Notes under the pieces: generated by a model
What the model saw: only the letters and a program-made list of their open reading frames with translations
Told to the model about the DNA's origin: nothing
The model's database searches: none
Assembly (NCBI GenBank): GCA_934454635.1
Contig: CAKSFR010000011.1
Coordinates: 39,682-103,681 of the forward strand
Reading direction: 5' to 3'
DNA: 64,000 bases
From: an uncultured Ruminiclostridium sp.
GTDB lineage: Bacteria; Bacillota; Clostridia; Oscillospirales; Ruminococcaceae
Position numbers and translations under genes: made by a program
Part shown: piece by piece, positions 43,701-50,302 of the stretch
How the letters are laid out: each line of letters begins with the position of its first letter
How positions within the stretch are numbered: the first letter of the stretch is position 1

Positions 43701-46666
43701 CGAGCCTGCTCTCTGAACAGGTCAACAACGGTTCTGCCCGTATCATACGATTTTTCCGTGCAGTTAAAGCTGTCGATAAGCGCCCGCGCTTCGGAAGTCA
43801 TCAGGGATACCTCCCTGATATATGTTTTGTGCACAAACTCTTCCGAAACCGTTGACAGACAGCCGAGCATTCTCATCACGGAATCTCTTTCATACATATC
43901 GGAACGATATTCGCAGCTGAATATGATTTTATTGTTTCTGAGATGAACATTGACGGTAATAGGCGCTTTTGCGGTATCGAGCTTTAAGGGATATTCCTCT
44001 GCTTTTTCGCCCGCTACCATATTAAAATCAAGGGAATCACCCTGATAAACAAACAATATCTCCGCAGTTATCCCGTATTCCTTTGAAATTTCGGCAAAGG
44101 AATACAGGTCATTTGACATATTATCCATTATCTGTGCTTTTATTTCAGACAGGATCTCGGTTATCTTCTTTCCGCCGTCCGCGTTGTAACGAATCGGGAA
44201 GGTCTTTACAAACATTGATACGGAGCGTGAAAGGCGCGAATCGCTCCTGCCGTTATATACGGTGGTATAAACGGACTCGTCCTTGTTGTTATATCCTGCA
44301 AGAACAAATCCGAACACGCCGTTAAAGAAAGCGTTCATGGTTATGTTATTATCGCCGCAGTATTTCTTTATGCTTTCAGCCGACGCGGCGCATTCGGCGC
44401 AGCAGACGTCAACAGACGGCGCTCCCCCGCTTTTATCCTTTATAGGAAGAAAGTCGGTGTCACAGCCTGCAAACACAGAATCGTAATAACGCTTCGCCTT
44501 TTCGACCGCCTCGGGCGTGCGCGCCTTTTTTTCATCAAGCGCAGCCTCATAGCCCGTATAGGTTTCAGAAATCGGCGTTTTTCCCGCATAGCAGGAATTG
44601 ATGTCATCAATAATTATTCTTGCCGACGCTCCGTCGCAGATGATATGGTGAAGATCGAGGAAAAGGAAGTGCGCTTCGGGAGTTTTTATGATCTGCGCTC
44701 TGTAAAGCCTGCCGCCGAGAAGCTCATAAGGTCTTACAAGTTCTGCTGCTTCGGGCAGAACTTTACAGTTTTTTATTTCAACAGCAGGCGCTTCGCCGTC
44801 ATTCCTCTTTGCTCTTATCTCCCCGTTTTCGTTCAGAAACAGCCTTGTTTTCATGTACGGGTGAGCGTTTACGGTCTTTTCTGCGGCGGTTTTCAGCTTG
44901 TCGGTATCCACCCCCGAGCCAAGCTTCAACAAAAGCGGAATGTTATAAACCGTCGCGTCGGGGTTTGCCGAGCATTCAACAAAAATCCCATACTGCGTCT
45001 GAGTTATCGGATAGTCGGATCGGACAGCATGATTTTCCGTCTTGATATTTTCAAGTATTTTCGATATGCCGCGCGGAGTTTTTCCGTCAAAAATAACTTT
45101 TGTGGAAATACCCGCCAAACCGCATTCATTCTGAAGCTGCATAACCTTGATCGAATCGCCGCCGAGCATAAAAAAGTCGTCGTCGATCCCGACCCTTCCG
45201 CAATTCAGCACTTTTTCAAATGAAGAGCAGAGAATTTCCTCATTCACGTTTGTCGGAGCGGCATATTCGTTTTTGCCTCCGCCGACCTTAGGCGGCTGTA
45301 AAGCAAACCTGTCCAGCTTTCCGTTAATATTGACAGGCATTTTTTCAAGCTGAATAAAATATGCGGGTATCATGTAATCGGGCAGAAATTTTTTCAGTTC
45401 ATTTCTGATAACATCGCTTGAAATTATTCTGTCAGAGGTATAATATCCGCAAAGATATACCTGTCCGTTAGCGTCAAAATCCTTTACGGCGGCATCGGTA
45501 ACCCCGGGAATATTTTTTAAAACAGCTTCTATCTCCCCCGGTTCAACTCTTTGACCGTTTATCTTGACCATCCAGTCTTTACGGTTTATATAAACAAAAT
45601 TACCGTCGGGAAGCTTTTCGGCAATATCTCCGGTACGAATAACGACCTCTCCGTTCGGGAGCTTTTTAAAGGTTTTGGCAGTTTCCTCGGGCTTATTCAG
45701 ATATTCTTCGGCGAATACACCCTGAACGCACAGCTCTCCCTCGCCGCCGTCGATCTCATTTCCTTCGCTGTCGATCAGGAATGCTTTTACTCCCTTGACC
45801 GCCGTTCCTATCGGAGTGTTATCATATTCCCTATCGACCTTAAAGCTCATTACAGTGCCGATAGTCTCGCTCTGACCATAGCTGTTGTATATTGTATAAT
45901 CAGCGCTGTATGCGTCAACAAGCCTTTCGCTCGCCGTAATTATCACTTTAAGATATTTATCGCTGTTTTTATATAATTTTAAAACTCTCGGGCTGAGAAA
46001 TCCTGCCGTAATCCTGTTTTCGGCATAATAATCCTGTATCTTTCCGATATCGACGCGAGCCTCGTCGGAAAGAATATGCGTGCAGCCTCCAAGAGATAGG
46101 ACGGTAAAGTATTCGAGAACGGACGCCACAAAAGTAAGATTTCCTACCGCGGCAAAAACAAGCGGAGAGATATTTTCCAAATGAGCTTTCATGCGCTCAA
46201 CCGCCGCCTCGAAAGCCCTTGAGGAATAAACAACGCCTTTCGGCTTTCCTGTCGAACCCGATGTATAAATTATCATGGCCCTGTCATTCGGATCGGTTTC
46301 AACAGGCTCGATCGAAGCAAAACTGTCAATATCGCCGAAAAAATCTTCTTCTATTATAAGCTCGGCTTTACAGTCGCGCGAAATATAATCCACTCTTTCC
46401 TGAGGATAGCTCGGCAAAATCGGGACAGCGGCGCAGCCAAGCTTCATAACGCCCAGTTCGGCGGCAATAAATTCAGCTTTACGACCCAAACGCACGATAA
46501 CCGCGTCGCCCTTTTTACACTTCAAGGCTGAAAGCTTTGCTGCGATTTTGCCCGACAATTCATCAAGCTGACAATAGCTTAATGTGCGCCGTGCGTCAGA
46601 GTCTGCGATCACAGGCTTGTCGGAATTTGCGAGCACTGTTTGTTTAAACAAATCAAAATAACTCAT
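37754..46666 (-). CDS. Nonribosomal peptide synthetase A-T-C-A-T-C-A-T-R
   Basis: A 2970-residue synthetase. A1 ~1-455 (YTSGSTGKPKG at 134; catalytic K450), T1 with LGGDS (S505), C1 ~552-960 (HHIICDG 673-679), A2 ~985-1460 (K1452), T2 with atypical AGLTS (S1505), C2 ~1555-1965 (HHIICDG 1677-1683), A3 ~1985-2470 (K2465), T3 with GGTS (S2520), R ~2600-2970 (TGSTGFLG 2606-2613; Y2764/K2768). A1 reads FVASVLE where amino-acid-activating domains have FD, so it probably loads a non-amino carboxylic acid. The two condensing modules add two amino acids and the reductase releases an aldehyde. C1 and C2 are close internal duplicates. AAGGAGA precedes the ATG. It is flanked by its PPTase upstream and the MATE transporter downstream. 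Confidence 0.92.
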   Translation of the reverse strand: MSYFDLFKQTVLANSDKPVIADSDARRTLSYCQLDELSGKIAAKLSALKCKKGDAVIVRLGRKAEFIAAELGVMKLGCAAVPILPSYPQERVDYISRDCKAELIIEEDFFGDIDSFASIEPVETDPNDRAMIIYTSGSTGKPKGVVYSSRAFEAAVERMKAHLENISPLVFAAVGNLTFVASVLEYFTVLSLGGCTHILSDEARVDIGKIQDYYAENRITAGFLSPRVLKLYKNSDKYLKVIITASERLVDAYSADYTIYNSYGQSETIGTVMSFKVDREYDNTPIGTAVKGVKAFLIDSEGNEIDGGEGELCVQGVFAEEYLNKPEETAKTFKKLPNGEVVIRTGDIAEKLPDGNFVYINRKDWMVKINGQRVEPGEIEAVLKNIPGVTDAAVKDFDANGQVYLCGYYTSDRIISSDVIRNELKKFLPDYMIPAYFIQLEKMPVNINGKLDRFALQPPKVGGGKNEYAAPTNVNEEILCSSFEKVLNCGRVGIDDDFFMLGGDSIKVMQLQNECGLAGISTKVIFDGKTPRGISKILENIKTENHAVRSDYPITQTQYGIFVECSANPDATVYNIPLLLKLGSGVDTDKLKTAAEKTVNAHPYMKTRLFLNENGEIRAKRNDGEAPAVEIKNCKVLPEAAELVRPYELLGGRLYRAQIIKTPEAHFLFLDLHHIICDGASARIIIDDINSCYAGKTPISETYTGYEAALDEKKARTPEAVEKAKRYYDSVFAGCDTDFLPIKDKSGGAPSVDVCCAECAASAESIKKYCGDNNITMNAFFNGVFGFVLAGYNNKDESVYTTVYNGRSDSRLSRSVSMFVKTFPIRYNADGGKKITEILSEIKAQIMDNMSNDLYSFAEISKEYGITAEILFVYQGDSLDFNMVAGEKAEEYPLKLDTAKAPITVNVHLRNNKIIFSCEYRSDMYERDSVMRMLGCLSTVSEEFVHKTYIREVSLMTSEARALIDSFNCTEKSYDTGRTVVDLFREQARKNPDNTAVVYLDRRYTYKQTDDISEKIGAYISSLGIGREDVVSVLIPRCEYMAIASLGVSKSGAAYQPLDPSYPKERLEFMMNDANAKLLITSRELSKLVPNYGGNILFIEDIPNLPESGVSGKAPSPEDLFIMLYTSGSTGTPKGCMLEHRNIASFCNWYRNFYSLTSKSKVAAYASYGFDANMMDMYPALTTGAALYIIDEAIRLDLLAIDRYFNENGITHSFMTTQVGRQFALECTSEKLKYLSVGGEKLVPVDLKKNFRFYNGYGPTECTIFTTTFQVDRLYERVPIGKALDNMKLYVVDKYGRLVPPGVPGELWVAGHGVSRGYLNRPEQNEKVFIENPFTDEKGYERIYRTGDIVRYLPDGNIDFVGRNDGQVKIRGFRVELPEVEKVIRDFDGIKDATVAAFDDPNGGKFIAAYVVSDKKIDIRKLNDFILANKPPYMVPAVTMQIDSIPLNQNQKVNKRALPAPQKKVEETVKPSNDVQQKIFDCISKVIGNDSFGVTTDIFYAGLTSIGSIKLNVELAKAFDAVIKISDLKENNTVEKLEKFLSNAKASEKYEILPDYPITRTQNGIFVECAANPDTTMYNIPYLFKLSDKVDIDRLRSAVESAVNAHPYMKTRLFLNENGDIRAKRNDSEKAEVGMIECEELPDKTELCAPFGLLKDRLYRARIYVTAGGSYLFLELHHIICDGTSEAVLIEDINSFYDGKAVEIETYSGFEAALDEEKARQTAAYTKAKSYYDSVFSGCDTEFLPAKDKKLSEPSVGYLEFECEVPAEKVEKFCGDNNVTLNAFFNSVFGLVLAKYNYKDEALFTTVYNGRNDSRLSRAVTMLVKTFPVHCNIDGGKKIADLLLDTKNQLMESMSNDIYSFAEISRRYNIKADIMFVYQGGSFSFDDIGGEKAESISLGLNAAKAPISINVIEKDGKFVFWCEYRSDMYDESTIFGIAECISAVTGEFLKKTYIKEVSMLSQRTEKYLSAVNSTDVPIRQTTCDKLFEEQALKNPDKVAVIANKRALTYRQLNENANRVANRLIECGARPDDMIGAMMPRTVLAYAARQGILKAGGAFMPLDPKYPDDRISYILEDSGARFVVTVKETAENRKALFEKSGVKPIIIEEILKSDKIENPDIDISPSNLCYCIYTSGSTGKPKGVMIEHHSLVNFVDYNRVNMQSCEFCDNMSVSLALAALTFDVSVLEETLPLYHGTTVVMANEDEINNPVLLARLLIENKVDVMKCTPSYMNNILDVPQIADALKNMKAIDIGAEAFPGPLYDKMRRLGITAKIHNGYGPTEATITTSIDLVESAKITIGKPLCNTKVYMLDKYRNILPPNVPGELTILGDCVGRGYVGREELTKDKFITFENMPAYRSGDLAYWGYDEKIHFMGRMDNQVKLRGLRIELDEIENVMNSYPDILRSVVVVKENPKTGQFLCGYFTASAEIDKEKLTAHMKRSLTHYMIPGVLVQLDSFPLTANGKINKKALPEPELTVRERHHAAPVNELQKKLCAMFANALGTDEVGIDEDFFECGGTSLSASKIAMLALTENLPIAYGDIFDNPTVEMLEKHILRQQGRAEAAEESHEERENAAPEGIEKALMHNTSKYVDEIKYTDIGDVLLTGSTGFLGVHVLRELITNTGSKVYCLVRKGSAPSIEARLKSMLVYYFSDGTDELFGSRIIPLEGDITDKNAIMPLESRSFSTVINCAACVKHFSNDDTLERINVNGVKNLIDMCVKTGRRLVQISTVSVAGVNVNGKFPAEKKLHENELYFGQDLTNKYIDTKFRAEKAVLEAVADGKLDGKIIRVGNLMSRHSDGEFQVNARTNSFMRSLRAYAAIGKFPVSRMDSVTEFSPIDCTAKAIVRLSGTDSSFTVFQACNSHSIQMGDVIEILNKCGIKVEVVKDEVFADALNAALKDESKNMLISGLISYASSDRERSEEYIGCDISFTTKSLYRLGFKWPITGEAYLENALNALATLGFFEERLD

Positions 46667-46748
46667 TTGATTATTCTCCTTAATGTCATATTTTAAGCTT
46701 TGTTCATATTCAAAAAATCAGTTGTTAATATTATGCCAAAAAATTTAC

Positions 46749-47417
46749 TTATATTATTTCTTCAATTTTTACAAAACGAATCTCATTCTCAAAATCGGGA
46801 AACAACGAGCATACGGCGTATTTATAACCGTCGTCCGTTTTATATTCTTTAAAGAAATATTCTTCGTCGGTTATATCCCGACAGACCGTCGCAGGCTCTT
46901 TCGTTATATCGATAAAAAAACTGTTGAACGGCTGCGACATACCCAGTCCCAATGCTTTCGTAAAGCTTTCCTTCAGCGTCCAGAGCCTGAAAAATAGTTC
47001 GGCTTTTTCGGAATTTGGTGCATTTAAAAGCATTTCAGATTCTTTTCTGTGGAAAAAGCGCTCGGCAATACCCGGTTCAAAAGCGGTTATTTTTTCAGTA
47101 TCAGCGCCGATCTCCATTTCCGAAACCGCACACATTACCGCTTTTTCGGAATGCGACAAGCTGAAAAAAATATCTTTTCCCGCCGAATATGGTTTGCCGT
47201 ATTCGCTATATCTAATGTCACAATCAGTTATTCCGATATCCGAAAGCGCTTTTTTTAGCAAGGCTTCCGCCGTCAGAGAAAGCAGCTTATCTTTTCTGAA
47301 AAAAAATTTGTCGGTTTTGACCTTTCTTTCGTACGAAGCGCAATCATACAGCTTACGAAAAATGTTATCGTCATTAAAAAAAGCGTCCGTATGTGCAACA
47401 TAAACCTTGTTTTTCAT
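46749..47417 (-). CDS. Sfp-type 4'-phosphopantetheinyl transferase
   Basis: A 222-residue PPTase. Motifs present are KPYSAGKDIFFSLSHSE, IGADTEKI (Mg-binding Asp/Glu) and FRLWTLKESFTKALG (the WTxKES core). It transfers phosphopantetheine from CoA to the T-domain serines and so activates the adjacent NRPS. The gene is first in the operon, 82 bases ahead of the NRPS on the same strand. A short AGG is the only ribosome-site candidate. Confidence 0.9.
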   Translation of the reverse strand: MKNKVYVAHTDAFFNDDNIFRKLYDCASYERKVKTDKFFFRKDKLLSLTAEALLKKALSDIGITDCDIRYSEYGKPYSAGKDIFFSLSHSEKAVMCAVSEMEIGADTEKITAFEPGIAERFFHRKESEMLLNAPNSEKAELFFRLWTLKESFTKALGLGMSQPFNSFFIDITKEPATVCRDITDEEYFFKEYKTDDGYKYAVCSLFPDFENEIRFVKIEEII

Positions 47418-47492
47418 ATCTTATACCTGCCGCACGATAAAATATATAACAAACAGAAACAAAGATAACTATTTCTTTGCATATTTTAACAT

Positions 47493-47507
47493 ATTTTACT
47501 GTAAAAT
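47493..47507. promoter_or_regulatory. Palindrome upstream of the NRPS operon
   Basis: ATTTTAC-T-GTAAAAT is a perfect 7+1+7 palindrome about 75 bases before the PPTase start, in a place suited to an activator or repressor. A TATATT -10-like box lies nearer the gene, but no good -35 was found. Confidence 0.4.
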
Positions 47508-47639
47508 GCAATGTTTTTTGCTTTCTTGTTTTTGCGAAATCTGTTCTTCTTCGCTTCAATACTCATGAGAGCGTAGGGCGTGATATCTTCAAAAAGCCGT
47601 ACAATGATTTCAATTGCACTATTCCGTATCATACGGCTG

Positions 47640-47688
47640 AGATGATATAAAAAAATAAAAGACAACCGCGCATTGAGGGTTATCTTTT
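47640..47688 (-). terminator. Terminator of the LRR-lipoprotein operon
   Basis: AAAAGACAACC (47657-47667) pairs with GGTTATCTTTT (47678-47688); on the minus strand a long T-rich run follows. The rest of 47508-47817 has no gene I can support; AGCCGTA/TACGGCT (47597 and 47630) form a weak inverted repeat related in part to element R2. Confidence 0.65.
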
Positions 47689-47817
47689 CACATTTTTTCA
47701 GTTTGGCTTAGAAAGTCTGTGCGGTTTAGAAATTGCAGCAGAAAAGGCGCGTCCGCTATTACCGCAGAAATCAGAGGTGGATTTGGTGTTCTTTTCATTT
47801 TATTTGCGTCACTGCTT

Positions 47818-47892
47818 ATACTCAGCACCAATTAAAAACTATACAAAAATCGAGTGTAATCTTTGTATGTATGGGTCATACCAGAATTTTTT
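47818..47892. repeat. MITE-like element R1, truncated copy C
   Basis: It begins ATACTCAGCACCAAT and follows the R1 interior for about 75 bases, then stops. The opposite terminal repeat is missing. It sits just past the end of the frameshifted gene at 47899-48427. Confidence 0.75.
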
Positions 47893-47898
47893 TGACTT

Positions 47899-48427
47899 CT
47901 AATAAATAATTTTTTCATCTATTAACTCACCAGAAAAAGTCTCATAATTATATGTACCGCATTCCAAATTCCACTTTTTATTGGTATATATTTGATCTTC
48001 CGAATTGTTGATTTCCCAATCTCTGATTCCATAAGCATTCCAATTTAATTCTATCCTATTGTCATTACAATCTAATGCATAAGTTACGCCATTTTTTCAT
48101 CAACTTGCCATGTCCATGATCAGTTCTTTTATCACTATCTTCGTAGCCCCAATATAACACATCCAATGGGGTAATATTACGGTTGCCTGTAGCTATAGCC
48201 AATGCCATTGCTACACATGTTCCGCTGCAAAATTGCCACCCCGCATTAGGATCGTGAGACTCCAACTCGGATACAAGCAAGCCGTCATGTTGATAATAAA
48301 AGTAGTCCAAGATGGATTCATCATGTTGAATATTCTTTCCGACAAGAATATTATATGTATATGACTGACCATTAACGTTTTTAGTAATTTTTCCATTTTT
48401 GTTATCCGTGAAATAATTGTTACTCAT
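47899..48427 (-). pseudogene. Frameshifted small protein, C39-peptidase-like
   Basis: The first frame (48427-48065) gives 120 residues; the sense continues in another frame to a TAG at 47899. The switch is at a run of six T on + (48092-48097): one more A in the mRNA would give LMKKNGVTYALDCNDNRIEL and on to IDEKIIY, a ~175-residue product. The segment WQFCSGTCVAMALAIATGNRNITP has the Cys-in-helix layout of papain-like C39 peptidase domains, but the His partner is not certain. No signal peptide is seen. It starts directly at the stop of the LRR lipoprotein gene and is translationally coupled to it. Confidence 0.55.
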
Positions 48428-49540
48428 TTAAACCTCCGTTATTTCACAATCCGGCAATGCCGACTTAACAGCTTCAATGCCGCGATCGTACTTTTCCTTG
48501 TCCACCGGGTTTTCACAAACGAACAAGCGTTTTAATTTTTTCAAGTGTGATATTCCCGAAAAATCGTAGTCGGAACCTGTCATGCCGTTTTCGACCAGCG
48601 ATAAATTTTCAACAGAATAATTGTCGGTCAAACAGTCGTAATTCGTTATCTTCGTGTTGGTCAATGCAAGATTTTTCAAGGAGCTCATCTCATTAACAAA
48701 CTCTGTGTTGTCAATGTTGCAGCGAAATAACGTCAGGTCTTCTATATCGGTGAGATTGTTTAAAAAAGTCCAGTCGTCCAGAACATACCAACCGAGTTCC
48801 ACTTTCTCAAGAGCGGGAATTTCATATAAAAAATCAAATTTCATGCCATAGCTTTCATCGAACCGCACCAGATATAAAGATAGGCTTCTGAGCTTTTCTG
48901 TTTCCGAAATACTGCCGATATTTTTTACGTTTCCGTAATCATAAATCGACTTGTTTATCAGCTTCAGCTCGGAAAGATTTTTCAGCTTGCCTATGCCCGA
49001 AACGTCAATTTCCCCGTCAACGTTTAACGTCAGCTTTGTCAGATTTTCAACATCTGCTAAACATTCAAAATCAACAGAACTGTCCAGATTGACCGAAATA
49101 TCATTAAGATTTGGCAGCGAATTAAGAAAGGCAAAGTCATATCCGCTTTCATTTCTGAAAACAACATTCTCCAACGACAGCGATTCCAGCGACGACAGAT
49201 CTTTTATGCTCTCATATCCGAGACATTCAATATTTTTTTCGGGAACAGCCGAACACAAACTCAGCCTCTTCAAGTTTTTCATAAGCGATAAATCGCTTAC
49301 GTCCGTTTCATTGTTTATGTACAACGTCAGTTCTTCCGTTTGTGCGTCATATGAACGATCGCCCAATTCCACGAATTTAGGAATTAAGACGTTTTCGGAT
49401 TCAGTAGCAGTTGTCTGCACAGTCGCGTCTTGTGTGCCTGTTCCCACGGTCGTTTCCACCGCTGTATTTCCTCTGCACCCTGCGGCTATGCAAACCGCCG
49501 CCAGCAATGACAACGCCCTCAAAATATGTCTTTTCTTCAT
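48428..49540 (-). CDS. Leucine-rich-repeat lipoprotein
   Basis: A 370-residue lipoprotein. The signal peptide (MKKRHILRALSLLAAVC, lipobox AAGC) is nearly the same as in array lipoprotein 6. From ~residue 65 to 350 there are about ten LRR units of the LxxLxxLxL type (SSLESLSLENV, ENLTKLTLNV, KNLSELKLINKS, SSLKNLALTNTKI). LRR proteins of this form bind proteins or host ligands; the partner is unknown. Its upstream 140 bases duplicate those of the lipoprotein array. The next gene begins at its stop codon. Confidence 0.85.
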   Translation of the reverse strand: MKKRHILRALSLLAAVCIAAGCRGNTAVETTVGTGTQDATVQTTATESENVLIPKFVELGDRSYDAQTEELTLYINNETDVSDLSLMKNLKRLSLCSAVPEKNIECLGYESIKDLSSLESLSLENVVFRNESGYDFAFLNSLPNLNDISVNLDSSVDFECLADVENLTKLTLNVDGEIDVSGIGKLKNLSELKLINKSIYDYGNVKNIGSISETEKLRSLSLYLVRFDESYGMKFDFLYEIPALEKVELGWYVLDDWTFLNNLTDIEDLTLFRCNIDNTEFVNEMSSLKNLALTNTKITNYDCLTDNYSVENLSLVENGMTGSDYDFSGISHLKKLKRLFVCENPVDKEKYDRGIEAVKSALPDCEITEV

Positions 49541-49596
49541 AATTTAGTCCTTTCTCATACTGATTTATTTTCAACTTGATACAATACACCAATTAT

Positions 49597-49625
49597 ATAG
49601 TATAAAATTTTTCGCTAAAAGTCAA
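49597..49625 (-). promoter_or_regulatory. Candidate promoter of the LRR lipoprotein operon
   Basis: The minus strand reads TTGACT, 17 bases, TACTAT. The block 49541-49680 closely matches 20078-20215 in front of the lipoprotein array. Confidence 0.6.
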
Positions 49626-49914
49626 TAAATATCTAACAAAAGGTATCAAAATCGTGATAAGCTGTTTTTGTTGAAAAAAGTCATATATTTCAAGCAGATT
49701 TTTTGTGCTATTCTCACCGCCTTACCGCGCTATCTTTCCGCTCCGTCAAAAAGTGCAACGAAAAGGGTTCAAAAACGAGCAAGTAGAACGCTGTGAGCGA
49801 TTTTTACGGTTAGGAAAATATAATCGGAAGAATTTACGCCGCCGATTCACGAAGTGTCCGCAAAAACAAGAAAAGGCGTGTCCGTAAACTACGAGCCATG
49901 CCAAATTGCAATAT

Positions 49915-49962
49915 GAAAAAGCGAGTGTTCTACAACATTTCAAATGCTGTAAGAACACTCGC
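49915..49962 (-). terminator. Long hairpin with T run on the minus strand
   Basis: GCGAGTGTTCT (49921-49931) pairs perfectly with AGAACACTCGC (49952-49962), and the inner bases ACAACATTT/AAATGCTGT extend the stem. CTTTTT follows on the minus strand. It may be a second terminator behind the tRNA. The stretch 49681-49914 shows no gene I can support. Confidence 0.6.
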
Positions 49963-50003
49963 CGTGTGATATCGTTTCCAAAAAGATTTGTCCGTTATCG
50001 GGT

Positions 50004-50035
50004 GAAAAAATCGCCCATAGCAGAAACTATGGGCG
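50004..50035 (-). terminator. Terminator of tRNA-Pro
   Basis: CGCCCATAG and CTATGGGCG form a perfect 9-bp stem at 50012-50035 and, on the minus strand, a T6 run follows at 50005-50010. Confidence 0.8.
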
Positions 50036-50059
50036 AAATTTGCTGCCGGTCTCACCGGT

Positions 50060-50135
50060 TGGTCGGAGTGACAGGATTCGAACCTGCGGCATCCTGCTCC
50101 CAAAGCAGGCGCGCTACCAACTGCGCTACACCCCG
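50060..50135 (-). tRNA. tRNA-Pro(UGG)
   Basis: On the minus strand the acceptor CGGGGTG pairs with CACTCCG (one G-T pair), the anticodon loop is TTTGGGA (anticodon TGG) on a CCTGC/GCAGG stem, and the T loop is GGTTCGAATCC. CCA is encoded. It has its own promoter and terminator. Confidence 0.95.
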
Positions 50136-50150
50136 TTGTTCTGTTTTCTT

Positions 50151-50179
50151 ATTTTACCACATTCAGTTTGATTTGTCAA
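50151..50179 (-). promoter_or_regulatory. Promoter of tRNA-Pro
   Basis: The minus strand reads TTGACA, 17 bases, TAAAAT, ending about 15 bases before the mature tRNA 5' end. Confidence 0.75.
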
Positions 50180-50244
50180 CGTTGAATAATTATACAAACC
50201 TATTATTTTGGTCGTTTTTTCTGTCCGGAAAAATAAAGTGAAGA

Positions 50245-50279
50245 AACGGCTGACGTAAGAAAAAACTTTGTCAGCCGTT
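50245..50279 (-). terminator. Terminator after the PepV-like gene
   Basis: AACGGCTGAC (50245-50254) pairs perfectly with GTCAGCCGTT (50270-50279). The following T-rich tract on the minus strand is interrupted. Confidence 0.5.
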
Positions 50280-50302
50280 CAATTTATTCAAATAATAAAA
50301 AC

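Noticed and set aside
37754..46666. NRPS considered as a siderophore synthetase because of the nearby chelate-type importer
   Set aside because: There is no cyclisation domain, no hydroxamate or catecholate genes and no salicylate/DHB synthesis genes; the terminal reductase points to an aldehyde.
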